Positions 1 through 10,224 of a DNA stretch of 64,000 nt are shown here, in pieces. Position 1 is the first letter of the stretch, and each line of letters starts with the position of its first letter. The stretch is from assembly GCF_000478195.2 (NCBI RefSeq), contig NZ_AUZM01000025.1:19757-83756 (forward strand). Reading direction: 5' to 3'. The notes below the pieces were generated by a model. The model made no database searches. It worked only from the letters and a program-made list of their open reading frames with translations, and was not told the DNA's origin. Made by a program: the position numbers and the translations under genes. Source of the DNA: Lyngbya aestuarii BL J (lineage in GTDB: Bacteria; Cyanobacteriota; Cyanobacteriia; Cyanobacteriales; Microcoleaceae).

Positions 1-3000
1 TGCAAATCATGGGATTCGGATCGACGGTTCAACGAATAATGATATCGGACTAGATCGACTCGAAAATCCTGAGATTGCCGGAACAAACCCCAACGTTATT
101 TCGGGGAATGGAATTAACGGAGTATTGATTACCAATAGTTCCAACGAAACCAAAGTTTTGGGTAACTTTATTGGAACCAATGCGGCCGGAAATGCTGCCA
201 TTCCTAACGGGGAAGCGACCGACGACCCGGCGGTAATTAATGGCGGAATTGGTGTAGAAATTCGCAATTCTAGCAATAATATTATCGGTCGAAATACTCC
301 CGGAGAACAGAATACAATCTCGGGGAATCTTGTTGATGGAATCCGGATAAATGCGACTCCTGAATTGAATTCAACCGCCAATATAATCCAAAGTAATTTA
401 ATGGGTTTGGATGCCACCGGAGTCACAGCAGTTCCCAACCAAAGCAACGGTATTTTAATTAGTAATGCCGCAGGAAATACGATTGGGGGAAGCGAGGCAA
501 ATCAGGGAAATACGATTTCTGGAAACGGAATTAACGGTTTAGTTTTAAGCACAGCTAATGACAATCAAGTTTTAGGAAATTTCATCGGAACAAATCGTGC
601 GGGTAACGCTGCGGTTGCTAATGTTAATAATGGTTTAGAACTTGATAACTCGACTGGCAATGGTGTAATTGGAAATCTCATCTCGGGTAATACGGTTAAT
701 GGGGTTTCAATTGTTAATGCTTCTAGCGGCAACCAAATTCAAGGAAATCGCATTGGAGTTGCTGCGGATGGAACGAGTGGACTGGCAAATATTAACAGTG
801 GAATTCTCATTAATAATGCGGCTAATAATATTATTGGTGGACTAGAAGCCGGAGTTGGTAATACTATCGCTTTCAATAGCGGAGATGGTGTTACTGTCAC
901 CAACGATACGGCGATTAATAATGGGATTTTGGGGAATAGTATTTTCTCCAATGGTGCAGAAGAGGATACTGAAATTGGGATTGATCTCGCCAACGATGGC
1001 GTAACCGCTAATGACCCGTTAGACGAAGATACGGGACCGAATACACTCCAAAATTATCCAGAATTGGTGTTAGCTGAACCGGTTGATAATAATACGGCTA
1101 TTGCTGGAATTTTAAACAGTTTACCGAATACCACTTATCGCCTAGAATTCTTTAGTAACGTTGAAGTTGATCCGGTTGGTAATGGTCAAGGTCAAGCCTT
1201 TATCGGCACAACAGAAGTCACAACCGATGCGGAAGGAAATGCAACATTTACCGCCAATTTACCCGAAACTGGTGATTTATCCGGTCAATTCATTACCGCA
1301 ACTGCAACAGACCCCAATAACAACACGTCAGAATTTTCGACTGGGGTAGATGTCAGTTTACCTGAAATTACAATCACTGAAAATCTCGCTCAAAATGAAG
1401 GCAATGAGGGTACTGTTGACTACGTTTATACTGTTAGTCTGAATCAACCCACAACCCAGAATATTGTTGTTAATTACACCACCAATGATGATACCGCAAC
1501 CGTCGCCGATAATGACTATGTTGATAATGATGGTAGCTTAACATTTGCGGCAAATCCCTTTGCTGAAACACCTGCGAGTCAAACGATAACAGTTCAGGCT
1601 AATGGTGATATAACTTTTGAAGGGGATGAAGTTTTTAACGTTAGTTTGGATAATGCGAGTTATGGCAATATTATCACTCCTTCAGTAACAGGAACCATTA
1701 CTAACGATGACGCACCTCCTAGCATTTCCGTTAGCGATATTACGGTTAACGAAGGAGACGGAACAGCTACTTTTACCGTCACCGCTTCTAAGATTAGTGG
1801 TTTTGCAGCTAGTTTTGATTATGCAACTAGCAATGATACCGCAGCAGCAGGTTTAGACTACACCGCAACAACCGGAAGTTTAACCATTCCTGTCGGACAA
1901 ACGACTGTTAGTTTTGATGTTCCTTTACTCGATGATGGTTTAGAAGAACCTGACAAAAGTTTTAGCATTAACCTCACCAATCTTGATGGAATTGATGTTG
2001 AAAATAGTGACTTAACTGCAACTGCAAATATTCTCGATGATGACGTTTCGCCTGTCCTCAGTTTAGAAGCAGATAATATTAACTTTACCGAAGGGGGAGA
2101 ATCTGTTGCGATCGCTAACAATATTACCATTACCGATGCAGATAGCACAACTTTAACCACTGCCAGTATTAGCTTAAAAAATCCTCTAGACCCAGGAACC
2201 GAAACCCTTTCTATTGTTGGTTCATTACCTGCCAATATTACCGCCAGCGATTATAATCCCTTTACCGGAGAATTAACTTTAACCGGAGATGCAAGTTTAG
2301 CCGACTATCAAACCGCATTATCCCAAATTGTTTATAACAATACGTCTGCTACACCCAATACCAAACCTCGCGAAGTTGAGATTATTGTCAGTGATGGAAC
2401 AAACCCTAGCAACACGGCTTTTTCAACGGTTAATCTGATCGCAGTTAATAGTCCCCCAGTCGCCAACAATGACACCGTAATTACTCGAATTGATACCCCA
2501 ATTACCTTCAATATTACTAATAACGATTTTGACCCGGATGGTATCATTAATCCGAGTACCGTTGAACTGGATGTAACAGGTTTAAATAATCAAGGAAGTG
2601 CCACGGTAGACGAACAAGGGAATCTCACTTTTACCCCTGAAACTGGGTTTACCGGAAGCGTTAATATTCCCTACAGCGTCCAAGATGACGGAGAAGAATC
2701 CGCAACCGCAGAAATTTCAATTACGGTTAATACCGACACCAATCAACCGCCAGTTACCGAAAATATACTCACAGAAATTATTCCGAATACGGCGACGACC
2801 GTTGCAATTCCGGCTTTAACGGCAACAGATTTTGATGGTACAATTACGAATTTTCAAATTAGCCGTTTACCTCGAAACGGTCAACTCCAACTCAACGGAG
2901 AAACGGTCACTGCAAATCAAACCATTTCTCTCGAAGATAGCGGAAATCTCACCTTTACTTCCGAAGTGGGTTTTGTCGGATTAGCAGAATTTGAATACAC

Positions 3001-5842
3001 TGCTTTTGATGATAATAATGCGTCCGATTTAACCCCTGCAACCGTTGTTATTCCGGTTAATAGTACCAATCAACTTCCCGTCGCCGCAGATAAAATAGCC
3101 ACTCCCAACCCCGGTAATAACACAGCCATTCCTATTCCCGAATTAACCGCAACCGACGATAGCAACATCACCGCTTTTCGCATCACTAATTTTCCCAAAA
3201 ATAGCACCCTGTTATTAAACGGTCAGCCGTTAACGACTCCCGAAATTGCGGTTGCAGACGCAGCAAACCTCACCTATGTGGGTGGAGGAAATTTTACCGG
3301 AGATAGCTTCCAATATACCGCCATTGACGCTCAAAATAATGAAGACCCGACACCTGCAACCGTTACCCTCCCGGCGTTAACAACTGAGAATATACTCCCC
3401 GTTACCGCCGATAAAATTGGGCCAATTATTCCGAATGTACCTACACCGGTTGCTTTACCCGCTTTGGAGGGAACCGACGCCGATGGAAATATTGCCAGTT
3501 TCACGGTTACAGAATTACCTGTTGGGGGTCAACTGTTATTGGGTGGGACGGCGGTTGAAGTCAATCAAGTCATTCCCGCAGACCAAGCCGACCAACTCAC
3601 CTTTACCCCCGACGCTGAATTTAGCGGTTTAACCCAATTTAGCTATGCGGCGACGGATAACCAAGGGGGTACTGATGAGACACCCGCCACTTACAACCTG
3701 GTGGTGAATGTCACGAATGTACCGCCTCTACCCACCAACCAGGGGACGCCGTTACTGAAAAATATTTCCACTCAAGTTCCGCTTCCGCCTTTAACCACTT
3801 TTAATACTGAAAATGCGGCCAGTTTTACCTTAGTTGAACTTCCCATCGGCGGACAAGTTTTCCTCAATGGTGAACCTGTTACAGTCAATCAAGTCATTCC
3901 TGTTGACCAAGCCGGACAACTCACATTTACATCCAATCTCGATTTTAGTGGTTCAACTGTTCTTAAATTTACGGCGACAGATACAGCCGGAATTACCTCT
4001 AGCCAAGTTGGAGAAGTCTCGTTATTTATTCTTCCCAATATCTTACCGACTGTTGAACCGTTAGAACTTCCCAGTATTATCCCGACTGGCTTTGCTGTTT
4101 CTGTTCCCACCCTCGTTGGTAGTGACGAAGATGGTGACGTTGTTAGCTTCACCCTGCAAAATATTCCGAGTCCTTCTCAGGGTCAATTATTCCTCGGTAA
4201 TACTGAAGTCTTTAACCTCACTCAAGTTAGTGAAATTACACCCGAACAAGCGGGAAGTTTGCGGTTTGAAGCCAACGAAAATTTTGTCGGAGATATTGTT
4301 CTCAATTATGTCGCCAATGACAACGATGGTCAAAGTTCTGAACCGGCTGAAATTAGTATTAATGTATTAGTTGGAACGCCCAGTATCGACTTTGATATTC
4401 CCGAGTCTGAACCCATCGCGGATGAAATCATTGTTCCTGAAATTCCGAATAATGGAACAGCGATTGAAATTCCACCTTTAACTGCAAATGATATCAATGG
4501 AGAAATTGTCAGTTTCTCACTACAGGAGTTACCTTTAGAAGCACAAGGTCAACTCTTTTTAAATGGTACTGTTGTTACTCGTCTTAGCCAAGTTACAGAA
4601 ATAACAATTGAACAGGCTTCTCAACTCAGTTTTGTTCCGACTCCGACATTTTCTGGTCAATTTCAACTCCGTTATACGGCTACCAATAGTATTGGATTCA
4701 CTTCGAGGGCTAGCCGAATTACCTTAGAAGTTCCGAGTATTTCTTCTCAGATTCTCACCCTTCCGACAGATATTTCGTTAGAGTTTTTAGTATTTACAGC
4801 TACACTCGCCGGACTTTCTCAATCCTACAGCTTTATTAGCGAATCGATTGCTTTGAATGCGGTTGAAACTTCCATAGAAGGAACTGAAACTAATGACATT
4901 TTAGTTGGTGTTGAAATCAGTGAACAAATTGTCGGTTTAGCCGGAAATGATCAAATTAATGCTTTTGGCGGAAGTGATAATCTTTTCGGTAATATTGGCA
5001 GTGATACCCTCAATGCAGGGGATGGAAATGATGTCGCTGATGGGGGTAGCGGAGAAGATGTTCTCGTCGGGGGTTTTGGGAGTGATACGTTAATTGGGGG
5101 TTCAGAAAATGATTCTTTGGTTGGCGGTTCAGACAATCTAGTATTACCTGATACAGACGGTGAAGACCTTTTAGATGGCGGTGAAGGAGATGATACTTTA
5201 TCTGGAAATCAAGGTCAAGATACGTTAATTGGAGGGGAAGGAAATGACCTCATTTATAGTGGGAAAGATAATGACCTCGCCAGTGGAGAAGCCGGAAATG
5301 ATACCATATTTGGAGATTTGGGGAATGATACCATTGTTGGTGGCGAAGGCAATGATTTCTTACTCGGAAATCAGGGTAATGATACCGTCAGTGGCGGCGA
5401 GGGAAATGACTTTATAGCCGGGGGTAAGGGTGATGATTTACTATTTGGTGATGATGGCGATGACGAAGTTTATGGAGATTTAGGTGCAGATGTAGTCTAT
5501 GGAAATCAAGGCAATGATAGCCTCTACGGTGGTGAAGATAACGATACTTTAATTGGCGGTGAAGGGGATGATTTCTTGTCAGGTGATGGCGGAGATGATA
5601 TTCTCTTCGGTGGCGAAGGGTCGGATATTTTTGCCCTCCTATTAGATTCGGGTTCTGATGTGATTGTAGACTTTACTGACAGCCAAGATTTACTCGGTTT
5701 GTCTATTGGTTTGAGTTTCGATGAACTCACAATTGAACAAAGTGAAACAGCAACCTTAATTCGCTTTGAGGGTCAGCTTTTAGTCACACTCAACCGGATT
5801 AATTCAACCTTGATTACCGAAGACGACTTTACAACAATCTAA
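1..5842 (+). CDS. Giant RTX/Calx-beta/cadherin-like secreted protein (5' end outside window)
   Basis: The reading frame is open from base 2 with no convincing start, so the N-terminus lies upstream; about 1946 residues are visible. In order they show: about 300 residues of parallel beta-helix repeats of the N-x-I-x-G-N-x-I-G-T type; two Calx-beta domains (about 1360-2045 nt) ending in TNDD/LDDD; a cadherin-like segment; six tandem ~105-residue cadherin-like repeats (about 2740-4730 nt) with conserved PALTATD and GQLxLNG positions; then an RTX array of GGxGNDxLx nonapeptides (about 4870-5630 nt) and a C-terminal beta-roll cap. RTX nonapeptides bind calcium and, in known families, mark type I secretion substrates. 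A surface or S-layer/adhesin-like role is inference. No secretion genes lie in the window. The domain series is clear; the biological role is not. Confidence 0.9.
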   Translation, partial: ANHGIRIDGSTNNDIGLDRLENPEIAGTNPNVISGNGINGVLITNSSNETKVLGNFIGTNAAGNAAIPNGEATDDPAVINGGIGVEIRNSSNNIIGRNTPGEQNTISGNLVDGIRINATPELNSTANIIQSNLMGLDATGVTAVPNQSNGILISNAAGNTIGGSEANQGNTISGNGINGLVLSTANDNQVLGNFIGTNRAGNAAVANVNNGLELDNSTGNGVIGNLISGNTVNGVSIVNASSGNQIQGNRIGVAADGTSGLANINSGILINNAANNIIGGLEAGVGNTIAFNSGDGVTVTNDTAINNGILGNSIFSNGAEEDTEIGIDLANDGVTANDPLDEDTGPNTLQNYPELVLAEPVDNNTAIAGILNSLPNTTYRLEFFSNVEVDPVGNGQGQAFIGTTEVTTDAEGNATFTANLPETGDLSGQFITATATDPNNNTSEFSTGVDVSLPEITITENLAQNEGNEGTVDYVYTVSLNQPTTQNIVVNYTTNDDTATVADNDYVDNDGSLTFAANPFAETPASQTITVQANGDITFEGDEVFNVSLDNASYGNIITPSVTGTITNDDAPPSISVSDITVNEGDGTATFTVTASKISGFAASFDYATSNDTAAAGLDYTATTGSLTIPVGQTTVSFDVPLLDDGLEEPDKSFSINLTNLDGIDVENSDLTATANILDDDVSPVLSLEADNINFTEGGESVAIANNITITDADSTTLTTASISLKNPLDPGTETLSIVGSLPANITASDYNPFTGELTLTGDASLADYQTALSQIVYNNTSATPNTKPREVEIIVSDGTNPSNTAFSTVNLIAVNSPPVANNDTVITRIDTPITFNITNNDFDPDGIINPSTVELDVTGLNNQGSATVDEQGNLTFTPETGFTGSVNIPYSVQDDGEESATAEISITVNTDTNQPPVTENILTEIIPNTATTVAIPALTATDFDGTITNFQISRLPRNGQLQLNGETVTANQTISLEDSGNLTFTSEVGFVGLAEFEYTAFDDNNASDLTPATVVIPVNSTNQLPVAADKIATPNPGNNTAIPIPELTATDDSNITAFRITNFPKNSTLLLNGQPLTTPEIAVADAANLTYVGGGNFTGDSFQYTAIDAQNNEDPTPATVTLPALTTENILPVTADKIGPIIPNVPTPVALPALEGTDADGNIASFTVTELPVGGQLLLGGTAVEVNQVIPADQADQLTFTPDAEFSGLTQFSYAATDNQGGTDETPATYNLVVNVTNVPPLPTNQGTPLLKNISTQVPLPPLTTFNTENAASFTLVELPIGGQVFLNGEPVTVNQVIPVDQAGQLTFTSNLDFSGSTVLKFTATDTAGITSSQVGEVSLFILPNILPTVEPLELPSIIPTGFAVSVPTLVGSDEDGDVVSFTLQNIPSPSQGQLFLGNTEVFNLTQVSEITPEQAGSLRFEANENFVGDIVLNYVANDNDGQSSEPAEISINVLVGTPSIDFDIPESEPIADEIIVPEIPNNGTAIEIPPLTANDINGEIVSFSLQELPLEAQGQLFLNGTVVTRLSQVTEITIEQASQLSFVPTPTFSGQFQLRYTATNSIGFTSRASRITLEVPSISSQILTLPTDISLEFLVFTATLAGLSQSYSFISESIALNAVETSIEGTETNDILVGVEISEQIVGLAGNDQINAFGGSDNLFGNIGSDTLNAGDGNDVADGGSGEDVLVGGFGSDTLIGGSENDSLVGGSDNLVLPDTDGEDLLDGGEGDDTLSGNQGQDTLIGGEGNDLIYSGKDNDLASGEAGNDTIFGDLGNDTIVGGEGNDFLLGNQGNDTVSGGEGNDFIAGGKGDDLLFGDDGDDEVYGDLGADVVYGNQGNDSLYGGEDNDTLIGGEGDDFLSGDGGDDILFGGEGSDIFALLLDSGSDVIVDFTDSQDLLGLSIGLSFDELTIEQSETATLIRFEGQLLVTLNRINSTLITEDDFTTI

Positions 5843-5850
5843 GAAAAAAT

Positions 5851-5904
5851 CCCAAAGATACAAAGTCACGAAGATTAATTCTCAGGTTTCTCTGTATCTT
5901 TGGG
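5851..5904. terminator. Inverted repeat between convergent genes
   Basis: A perfect 11-bp inverted repeat (5851-5861 with 5894-5904, arm CCCAAAGATAC) is separated by 32 bases. It sits in the 153-base gap between the convergent RTX gene and the aminotransferase gene. It could act as a bidirectional terminator, but the T-run is weak. Confidence 0.35.
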
Positions 5905-5995
5905 GTCAATTTCTCGCTGAAAAACGCTTAGAAAAAAGAAGTCTTGTCTCTAACTTACTCAAGTTAAAAACACCTACACTCCTTGATTAAACAAA

Positions 5996-7153
5996 TTAAG
6001 ATTCAGCTAAAACTCTCGTCGCCGCAGCCATTCCAGCGCCCGGTGTAAAGCCTTCATAGCCTAACTCTCGCAATGCCACTTCGATCGCAGAAATCGCAGT
6101 TAAAATATCGCGATCGCTAACAAATCCCAAATGACCAATGCGGAAGATTTTGCCCTTAAGATGATCTTGTCCACCTGCGAGGGCAATATCAAACTGCTTC
6201 TTGACCACTGAACGCACCTTTTCGGCATCAACAGCTTCTGGGGGTCGAACCGCTGTCACCGCTGTACTGGTTGCATCATCAGGCGCTAATAAAGGTAAAT
6301 TCAATCCTTTCATCGCCGCCCGACTAATTTTCGTCAAACGCTGATGACGCTCAAAAATCTGTTCCAAACCTTCGGCCTTCATCATCCTCAACGTCGCCTG
6401 CAACGCAAAGAACAAATTCACCGGAGGCGTGAACGGAGTTGTATCTTTAGCCGCTGACTTGCGGTAAGGCCCCAAATCTAAATAGTAACGAGGCAAATCA
6501 GAGGTTTTATACGCTTCCCAGGCTTTGGCACTCACAGAAACAAATCCCAACCCGGGCGGTATCATGTAAGCTTTTTGAGAACCGCTGGCGACCACATCTA
6601 AACCCCATTCATCAATGGGAATATTCACCGCCCCCAAACTGGTCACCGCATCAACCATGATCAACGCTTCCCCGTGGGCTTTGACATAACGGTTAATGGT
6701 TTCGAGATCGTTGAGGACTCCGGTTGAGGTTTCGCTGTGGGTGAGAATTACCGCCCGAATCTCTTTTTTGGTATCGGCTTCTAACTTTTCGCGGAATTTT
6801 TCAGTATCTAACGGTGTACCCCATTCGGCAGAAATGACATCGACTTCTAAACCATAGGCTTTGGCAACTTCAGCCCAACGTTCTCCAAATTTACCATTAC
6901 TTCCGCATAAAACGCGATCGCCACGACTCAAAAAGTTAATCATTCCGGCTTCCATCGCCCCGGTACCGCTGGCGGTTAAGACCAGCACATCGTTTTGAGT
7001 TTGGTGTAACCACTTGAGGTTTTCCGTCACTTCCGCCATGATCTTGCTAAAGTCCCCACTGCGGTGTCCGATGGGGTGTTTAGCCATCGCTAGAAGGGCC
7101 TGTTCAGGAACGGGGGTCGGCCCCGGAATCATCAGCATTAATTTGTCATCCAT
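5996..7153 (-). CDS. Class V aminotransferase (serine/alanine-glyoxylate aminotransferase family; 'soluble hydrogenase 42 kDa subunit')
   Basis: This 385-residue protein is a PLP-dependent fold-type I class V aminotransferase. The N-terminal MIPGPTPVPE, the HRSGDF motif, the SGTGAMEA phosphate-binding segment, Asp168 in MVDAVTSLG and the PLP lysine Lys194 in SGSQKAYMIPPG are all visible, and the length is typical of the family. Cyanobacterial members were historically named the 42 kDa subunit of soluble hydrogenase, but the fold indicates transamination of serine or alanine with glyoxylate, as in photorespiratory glycolate metabolism. It is expected in the cytoplasm. It lies 30 bases downstream of a small conserved gene on the same strand and may be cotranscribed with it. 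Substrate preference cannot be read from the sequence. Confidence 0.93.
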   Translation of the reverse strand: MDDKLMLMIPGPTPVPEQALLAMAKHPIGHRSGDFSKIMAEVTENLKWLHQTQNDVLVLTASGTGAMEAGMINFLSRGDRVLCGSNGKFGERWAEVAKAYGLEVDVISAEWGTPLDTEKFREKLEADTKKEIRAVILTHSETSTGVLNDLETINRYVKAHGEALIMVDAVTSLGAVNIPIDEWGLDVVASGSQKAYMIPPGLGFVSVSAKAWEAYKTSDLPRYYLDLGPYRKSAAKDTTPFTPPVNLFFALQATLRMMKAEGLEQIFERHQRLTKISRAAMKGLNLPLLAPDDATSTAVTAVRPPEAVDAEKVRSVVKKQFDIALAGGQDHLKGKIFRIGHLGFVSDRDILTAISAIEVALRELGYEGFTPGAGMAAATRVLAES

Positions 7154-7183
7154 AGCGTTAATCTGTGTGTCTATGTTTATGAG

Positions 7184-7444
7184 TTAATTATCAGGGAATG
7201 AGCTGCTATTCGCCTCTGGGTTAATCTCATTTAAAGACCAACAGGACTCCGTTGGCAAATTTGCGTGTATACAGCTTTGCTCTAGTTGCTTTTGTAGGGC
7301 GAGCGCTTTGCGAAGGGTGATGATTAGCTGATTGACTTGTTCATACTGTCGAGAATTGTGGTAAAGTGCGACTCGCGTTTTGCGTTCTAGCAGTTGTAGC
7401 AGCAGTTCGTAATGAATGTAAGAGGGTAAAGGAATCGGTTCCAT
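7184..7444 (-). CDS. Small conserved cyanobacterial protein (probably DUF5340 family)
   Basis: An 86-residue soluble protein starting MEPIPLPSYIHYELLLQLLE. It has a predicted helical core of about 55 residues (two amphipathic helices rich in Leu, Gln and Arg) and a low-complexity Ser/Asn-rich tail. It has no signal peptide or membrane segment. The opening resembles a small family found only in cyanobacteria, which I recall as DUF5340; the name is from memory and was not searched. It sits between trpC and the aminotransferase gene on the same strand. No function is known. Confidence 0.7.
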   Translation of the reverse strand: MEPIPLPSYIHYELLLQLLERKTRVALYHNSRQYEQVNQLIITLRKALALQKQLEQSCIHANLPTESCWSLNEINPEANSSSFPDN

Positions 7445-7530
7445 AGGGTGAGATTATAAGCTAATATTGTGGAACCTCAAAATTAGCATCTGATCAGCTA
7501 CTTATAGTACCGGATAGCGATCGCATTTGG

Positions 7531-8418
7531 CTAGTCACGACCGATGAGTTGTTGTAATGCTTCTCCGGGATCAGGTTGCTTGATCAAAGACTCCCCGATC
7601 AAAACGGCATTCGCCCCGGCATTTTTCACGAAGTTGAGGTCATCTTGAGTATACATTCCCGACTCACTGACGATCAAGATCTCCTGAGATTGAATTTGCT
7701 CTTTTTTAGCGTCTAACAGTTGACGAGTTGTGTCAAGATCAACCGAAAAGTCCTCTAAGTTGCGATTATTAATCCCGATTAAACTCACACCCTGCAAACA
7801 GAGAACTTGTTCGAGTTCTTCAAGGGTATGAACTTCAATTAACGGAGTCATCCCCAAAGTCTTGACAATTTTAACGAAATATTGTAAATCTTGCTGAGAT
7901 AAAATTGCAGCAATTAATAAAACTGCATCTGCCCCATAAATTCGAGCCTGATAAATTTGATACGGATAGATTACAAACTCCTTACACAACAACGGAATAT
8001 CAACAGCAGAGCGAATTTTTCCTAAGTTCTCAAAGCTACCTTGAAAGAACTTTTCATCTGTTAAAACTGAAAGACAACAAGCCCCATTTTCTTGATAAGC
8101 TTGGGCAATTTTCACCGGATCAAAATCTTCGCGAATTACCCCTTTACTCGGTGATGCCTTTTTGACTTCGGCAATAATAGCAGGTTGAGTTGGACTTGCT
8201 TTCAACGCCGCGATAAAATCTTTGGCTGGGGGTAAATTTTCAAGCCGACTCCGTAACTGCAATAACGGTAAACGTTCCCGTCTTCTATCAACTTCTTTCT
8301 CTTTTTCCCAGACAATTTCTTCGAGAATATTTTGGGGTTGATCATCCGGTACTGCCACCGTATAAAGTAAACTAGCGACATTCACAGACGGGTTCGGACG
8401 ACGACGACGAATTTGCAT
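7531..8418 (-). CDS. trpC: Indole-3-glycerol phosphate synthase
   Basis: TrpC closes the indole ring in tryptophan synthesis, converting carboxyphenylamino-deoxyribulose phosphate to indole-3-glycerol phosphate. The 295 residues show the TIM-barrel signatures: Glu84 and Lys86 in [11 protein letters not shown], Lys146 in LLCKEF, Glu195 in [16 protein letters not shown] around 215-224 and VSESGM near the C-terminus. The ~35-residue N-terminal extension before the core is common in cyanobacterial TrpC. No other trp gene is present, so the gene is dispersed from the pathway, as is usual in cyanobacteria. It follows lpdA on the same strand after a ~110-base gap. Confidence 0.96.
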   Translation of the reverse strand: MQIRRRRPNPSVNVASLLYTVAVPDDQPQNILEEIVWEKEKEVDRRRERLPLLQLRSRLENLPPAKDFIAALKASPTQPAIIAEVKKASPSKGVIREDFDPVKIAQAYQENGACCLSVLTDEKFFQGSFENLGKIRSAVDIPLLCKEFVIYPYQIYQARIYGADAVLLIAAILSQQDLQYFVKIVKTLGMTPLIEVHTLEELEQVLCLQGVSLIGINNRNLEDFSVDLDTTRQLLDAKKEQIQSQEILIVSESGMYTQDDLNFVKNAGANAVLIGESLIKQPDPGEALQQLIGRD

Positions 8419-8529
8419 TTTTAGGAATTAGGGATTTACCATCAATCATTGATTAGGGTAGATTGAGAAGATATATTTGTTCTCAACCCACCCGATATTT
8501 TACAGCTTAATGACAACTTTTGGATCAGA

Positions 8530-9963
8530 TTAATGCGTCGCACTCAAAGCCCGTTTATAGGCTTCATCCAACACCTCAGAAAGCGTCGGATGCGTATGCA
8601 CAGAAAACGCCAAAGTTTGCACCGACTGACGATTACTAATTGCATTTGCTGCTTCTTGAATTAAATCCGCCGCGTGGAACCCAAAAATATGAACCCCCAA
8701 AATTTCACCCGTATCTTTGCGGTAAATCACCTTAGCAACCCCGTCGGTTTCTCCTTCGGCAATTGCCTTAGAATTCCCCTTAAAATAGGTTTTCACCGAA
8801 GCAACTTCAAAGCCTTCTTTTTCACCCAATTCCTTCGCCGCAGGTTCAGTTAAACCCACATAACTAATCTCAGGATGAGTAAAAGCCGCAGCCGGAATAC
8901 TGCGATAATCGACTTGGCGATGGCGACCACAAATGGTTTCTACAACTGCCATCCCTTGGGCAGATGCGGTGTGCGCCAACATCATTTTACCCGTTACATC
9001 TCCAATCGCCCATAAATTAGCAATCGGTTCACCGCTAGAAACCACCGCTAAATCATCATTAACCGGAATAAAACCGCGTCGATCTGTTTCCACCCCAACT
9101 GATTCTAACCCTAAGTTTTTGCTGTATGGAATACGCCCAGTTGCCACCAAACAAGCATCCACTTCTAACACTTCTTCAACTTCTTTGGTTTTGGCATCGG
9201 CTAATTCAATAATCACCGGAGAACCCGGCGTTACTTTCATTGCCAATTTACCCACCCGAGTTTCAATATCTCGCGGCGAAATTAACACCCGTTGGGCTAA
9301 TTTAGCAATATCAGGATCAAAAGTGGGCATCAATTGATCCAACGCTTCAATCATGGTAATTTCACACCCTAAAGCGGTATAAACATCGGAAAATTCTAAA
9401 CCGATATAACCACTGCCAACAATGGCTATCCATTGGGGTAACGATAGTAATTTTAGCGCCTCATCACTGGTAAAAACCGTTTTGTGATCGACTTCAATTC
9501 CCGGTGGAACAAACGGAATAGAACCCGGCGCCAAAATAATATCTTTCGCCGTCACTGTTTTGTCACCCTTCGACGTTTCAACTGTGATCTTTTGCGGGGC
9601 GACGACTTTTCCCCAACCTTGAATCACATCAACCCCTAAACGTTTGAGGCTATTGGTCATATCACCGCGAATTTTCGTGACAATATTTTCGGCGTGACCC
9701 GCAATCGTTCCTCGGTCAAAGCTAACCTGTCCCAGTTGAATTCCTAACGTTTGTAGATGATGAGTATTGCGTAACTCTCGCACCCGTCCTGCCGCAGCTA
9801 ACAAGGCTTTTGATGGGATACAGCCTCGGTTAACGCAGGTTCCGCCCATTTCTGCAACTTCCACAATCGCGGTTTTTAAGCCACAGCTAACGGCGTGGAG
9901 GGCAGCACCATGTCCACCCACCCCTGCGCCAATTATCACTAAATCGTAATCAAAATCACTCAC
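8530..9963 (-). CDS. lpdA: Dihydrolipoyl dehydrogenase (E3)
   Basis: This flavoprotein reoxidises dihydrolipoamide in pyruvate dehydrogenase and the glycine cleavage system. It shows the FAD-binding [13 protein letters not shown] segment, the redox disulfide CVNRGC (Cys43 and Cys48 in this numbering), an internal NAD-binding GSGYIGLE, the second FAD motif WAIGDV and the C-terminal catalytic HTHPTLSE. I place the start at GTG 9963, giving 477 residues. It is preceded by a strong Shine-Dalgarno AGGAGAGG at 9968-9975, and the residues right after it match the usual N-terminus. An in-frame ATG 33 bases upstream lacks any ribosome-binding site and would add an Arg-rich tail. Confidence 0.95.
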   Translation of the reverse strand: MSDFDYDLVIIGAGVGGHGAALHAVSCGLKTAIVEVAEMGGTCVNRGCIPSKALLAAAGRVRELRNTHHLQTLGIQLGQVSFDRGTIAGHAENIVTKIRGDMTNSLKRLGVDVIQGWGKVVAPQKITVETSKGDKTVTAKDIILAPGSIPFVPPGIEVDHKTVFTSDEALKLLSLPQWIAIVGSGYIGLEFSDVYTALGCEITMIEALDQLMPTFDPDIAKLAQRVLISPRDIETRVGKLAMKVTPGSPVIIELADAKTKEVEEVLEVDACLVATGRIPYSKNLGLESVGVETDRRGFIPVNDDLAVVSSGEPIANLWAIGDVTGKMMLAHTASAQGMAVVETICGRHRQVDYRSIPAAAFTHPEISYVGLTEPAAKELGEKEGFEVASVKTYFKGNSKAIAEGETDGVAKVIYRKDTGEILGVHIFGFHAADLIQEAANAISNRQSVQTLAFSVHTHPTLSEVLDEAYKRALSATH

Positions 9964-9967
9964 TCTA

Positions 9968-9975
9968 CCTCTCCT
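9968..9975 (-). promoter_or_regulatory. Ribosome binding site deciding the lpdA start
   Basis: On the minus strand AGGAGAGG ends four bases before GTG 9963. No such motif precedes the alternative ATG at 9996, so this site argues for the shorter protein. Confidence 0.7.
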
Positions 9976-10126
9976 GGTGCGATCCTTTATGTTCATTGTG
10001 AACCACAGAGGGGACAGTAGACAAGGGTTAGTTTGTCACGGGTTGAAATTCTACCCAATTCTGTAGGGGATGATGACATCAGCCCAAAACCCATTGTAAT
10101 TAAAGTTGTGATTAAAAAAGCTTGTC

Positions 10127-10164
10127 GTTGCGCTTTAGCGCACCAAACCTCAGACTGAAGCAAC
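10127..10164. repeat. Hairpin-forming intergenic repeat
   Basis: In the 228-base gap between lpdA and the Uma2 gene, a 6-bp perfect hairpin (TGCGCTTTAGCGCA, 10129-10142) sits inside a wider GTTGC/GCAAC inverted pair (10127-10131 and 10160-10164). Such GCGC-rich short palindromes are common dispersed elements in cyanobacteria. Whether it is repeated elsewhere in this genome cannot be seen. Confidence 0.35.
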
Positions 10165-10224
10165 AATGACGAACTGAGTAATAATAATTGTACGGCAATC
10201 AGTCAAGATAAGGGAAGTCAATCT

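Noticed and set aside
4870..5630. Short regularly repeated DNA in the RTX region as a CRISPR array
   Set aside because: The repeats are in-frame codons of GGxGNDxLx nonapeptides with no unique spacers. No CRISPR array is present anywhere in the window.
9964..9996. Upstream ATG start for lpdA
   Set aside because: No Shine-Dalgarno precedes it, and the added residues are not part of the usual protein, whereas the downstream GTG has AGGAGAGG.
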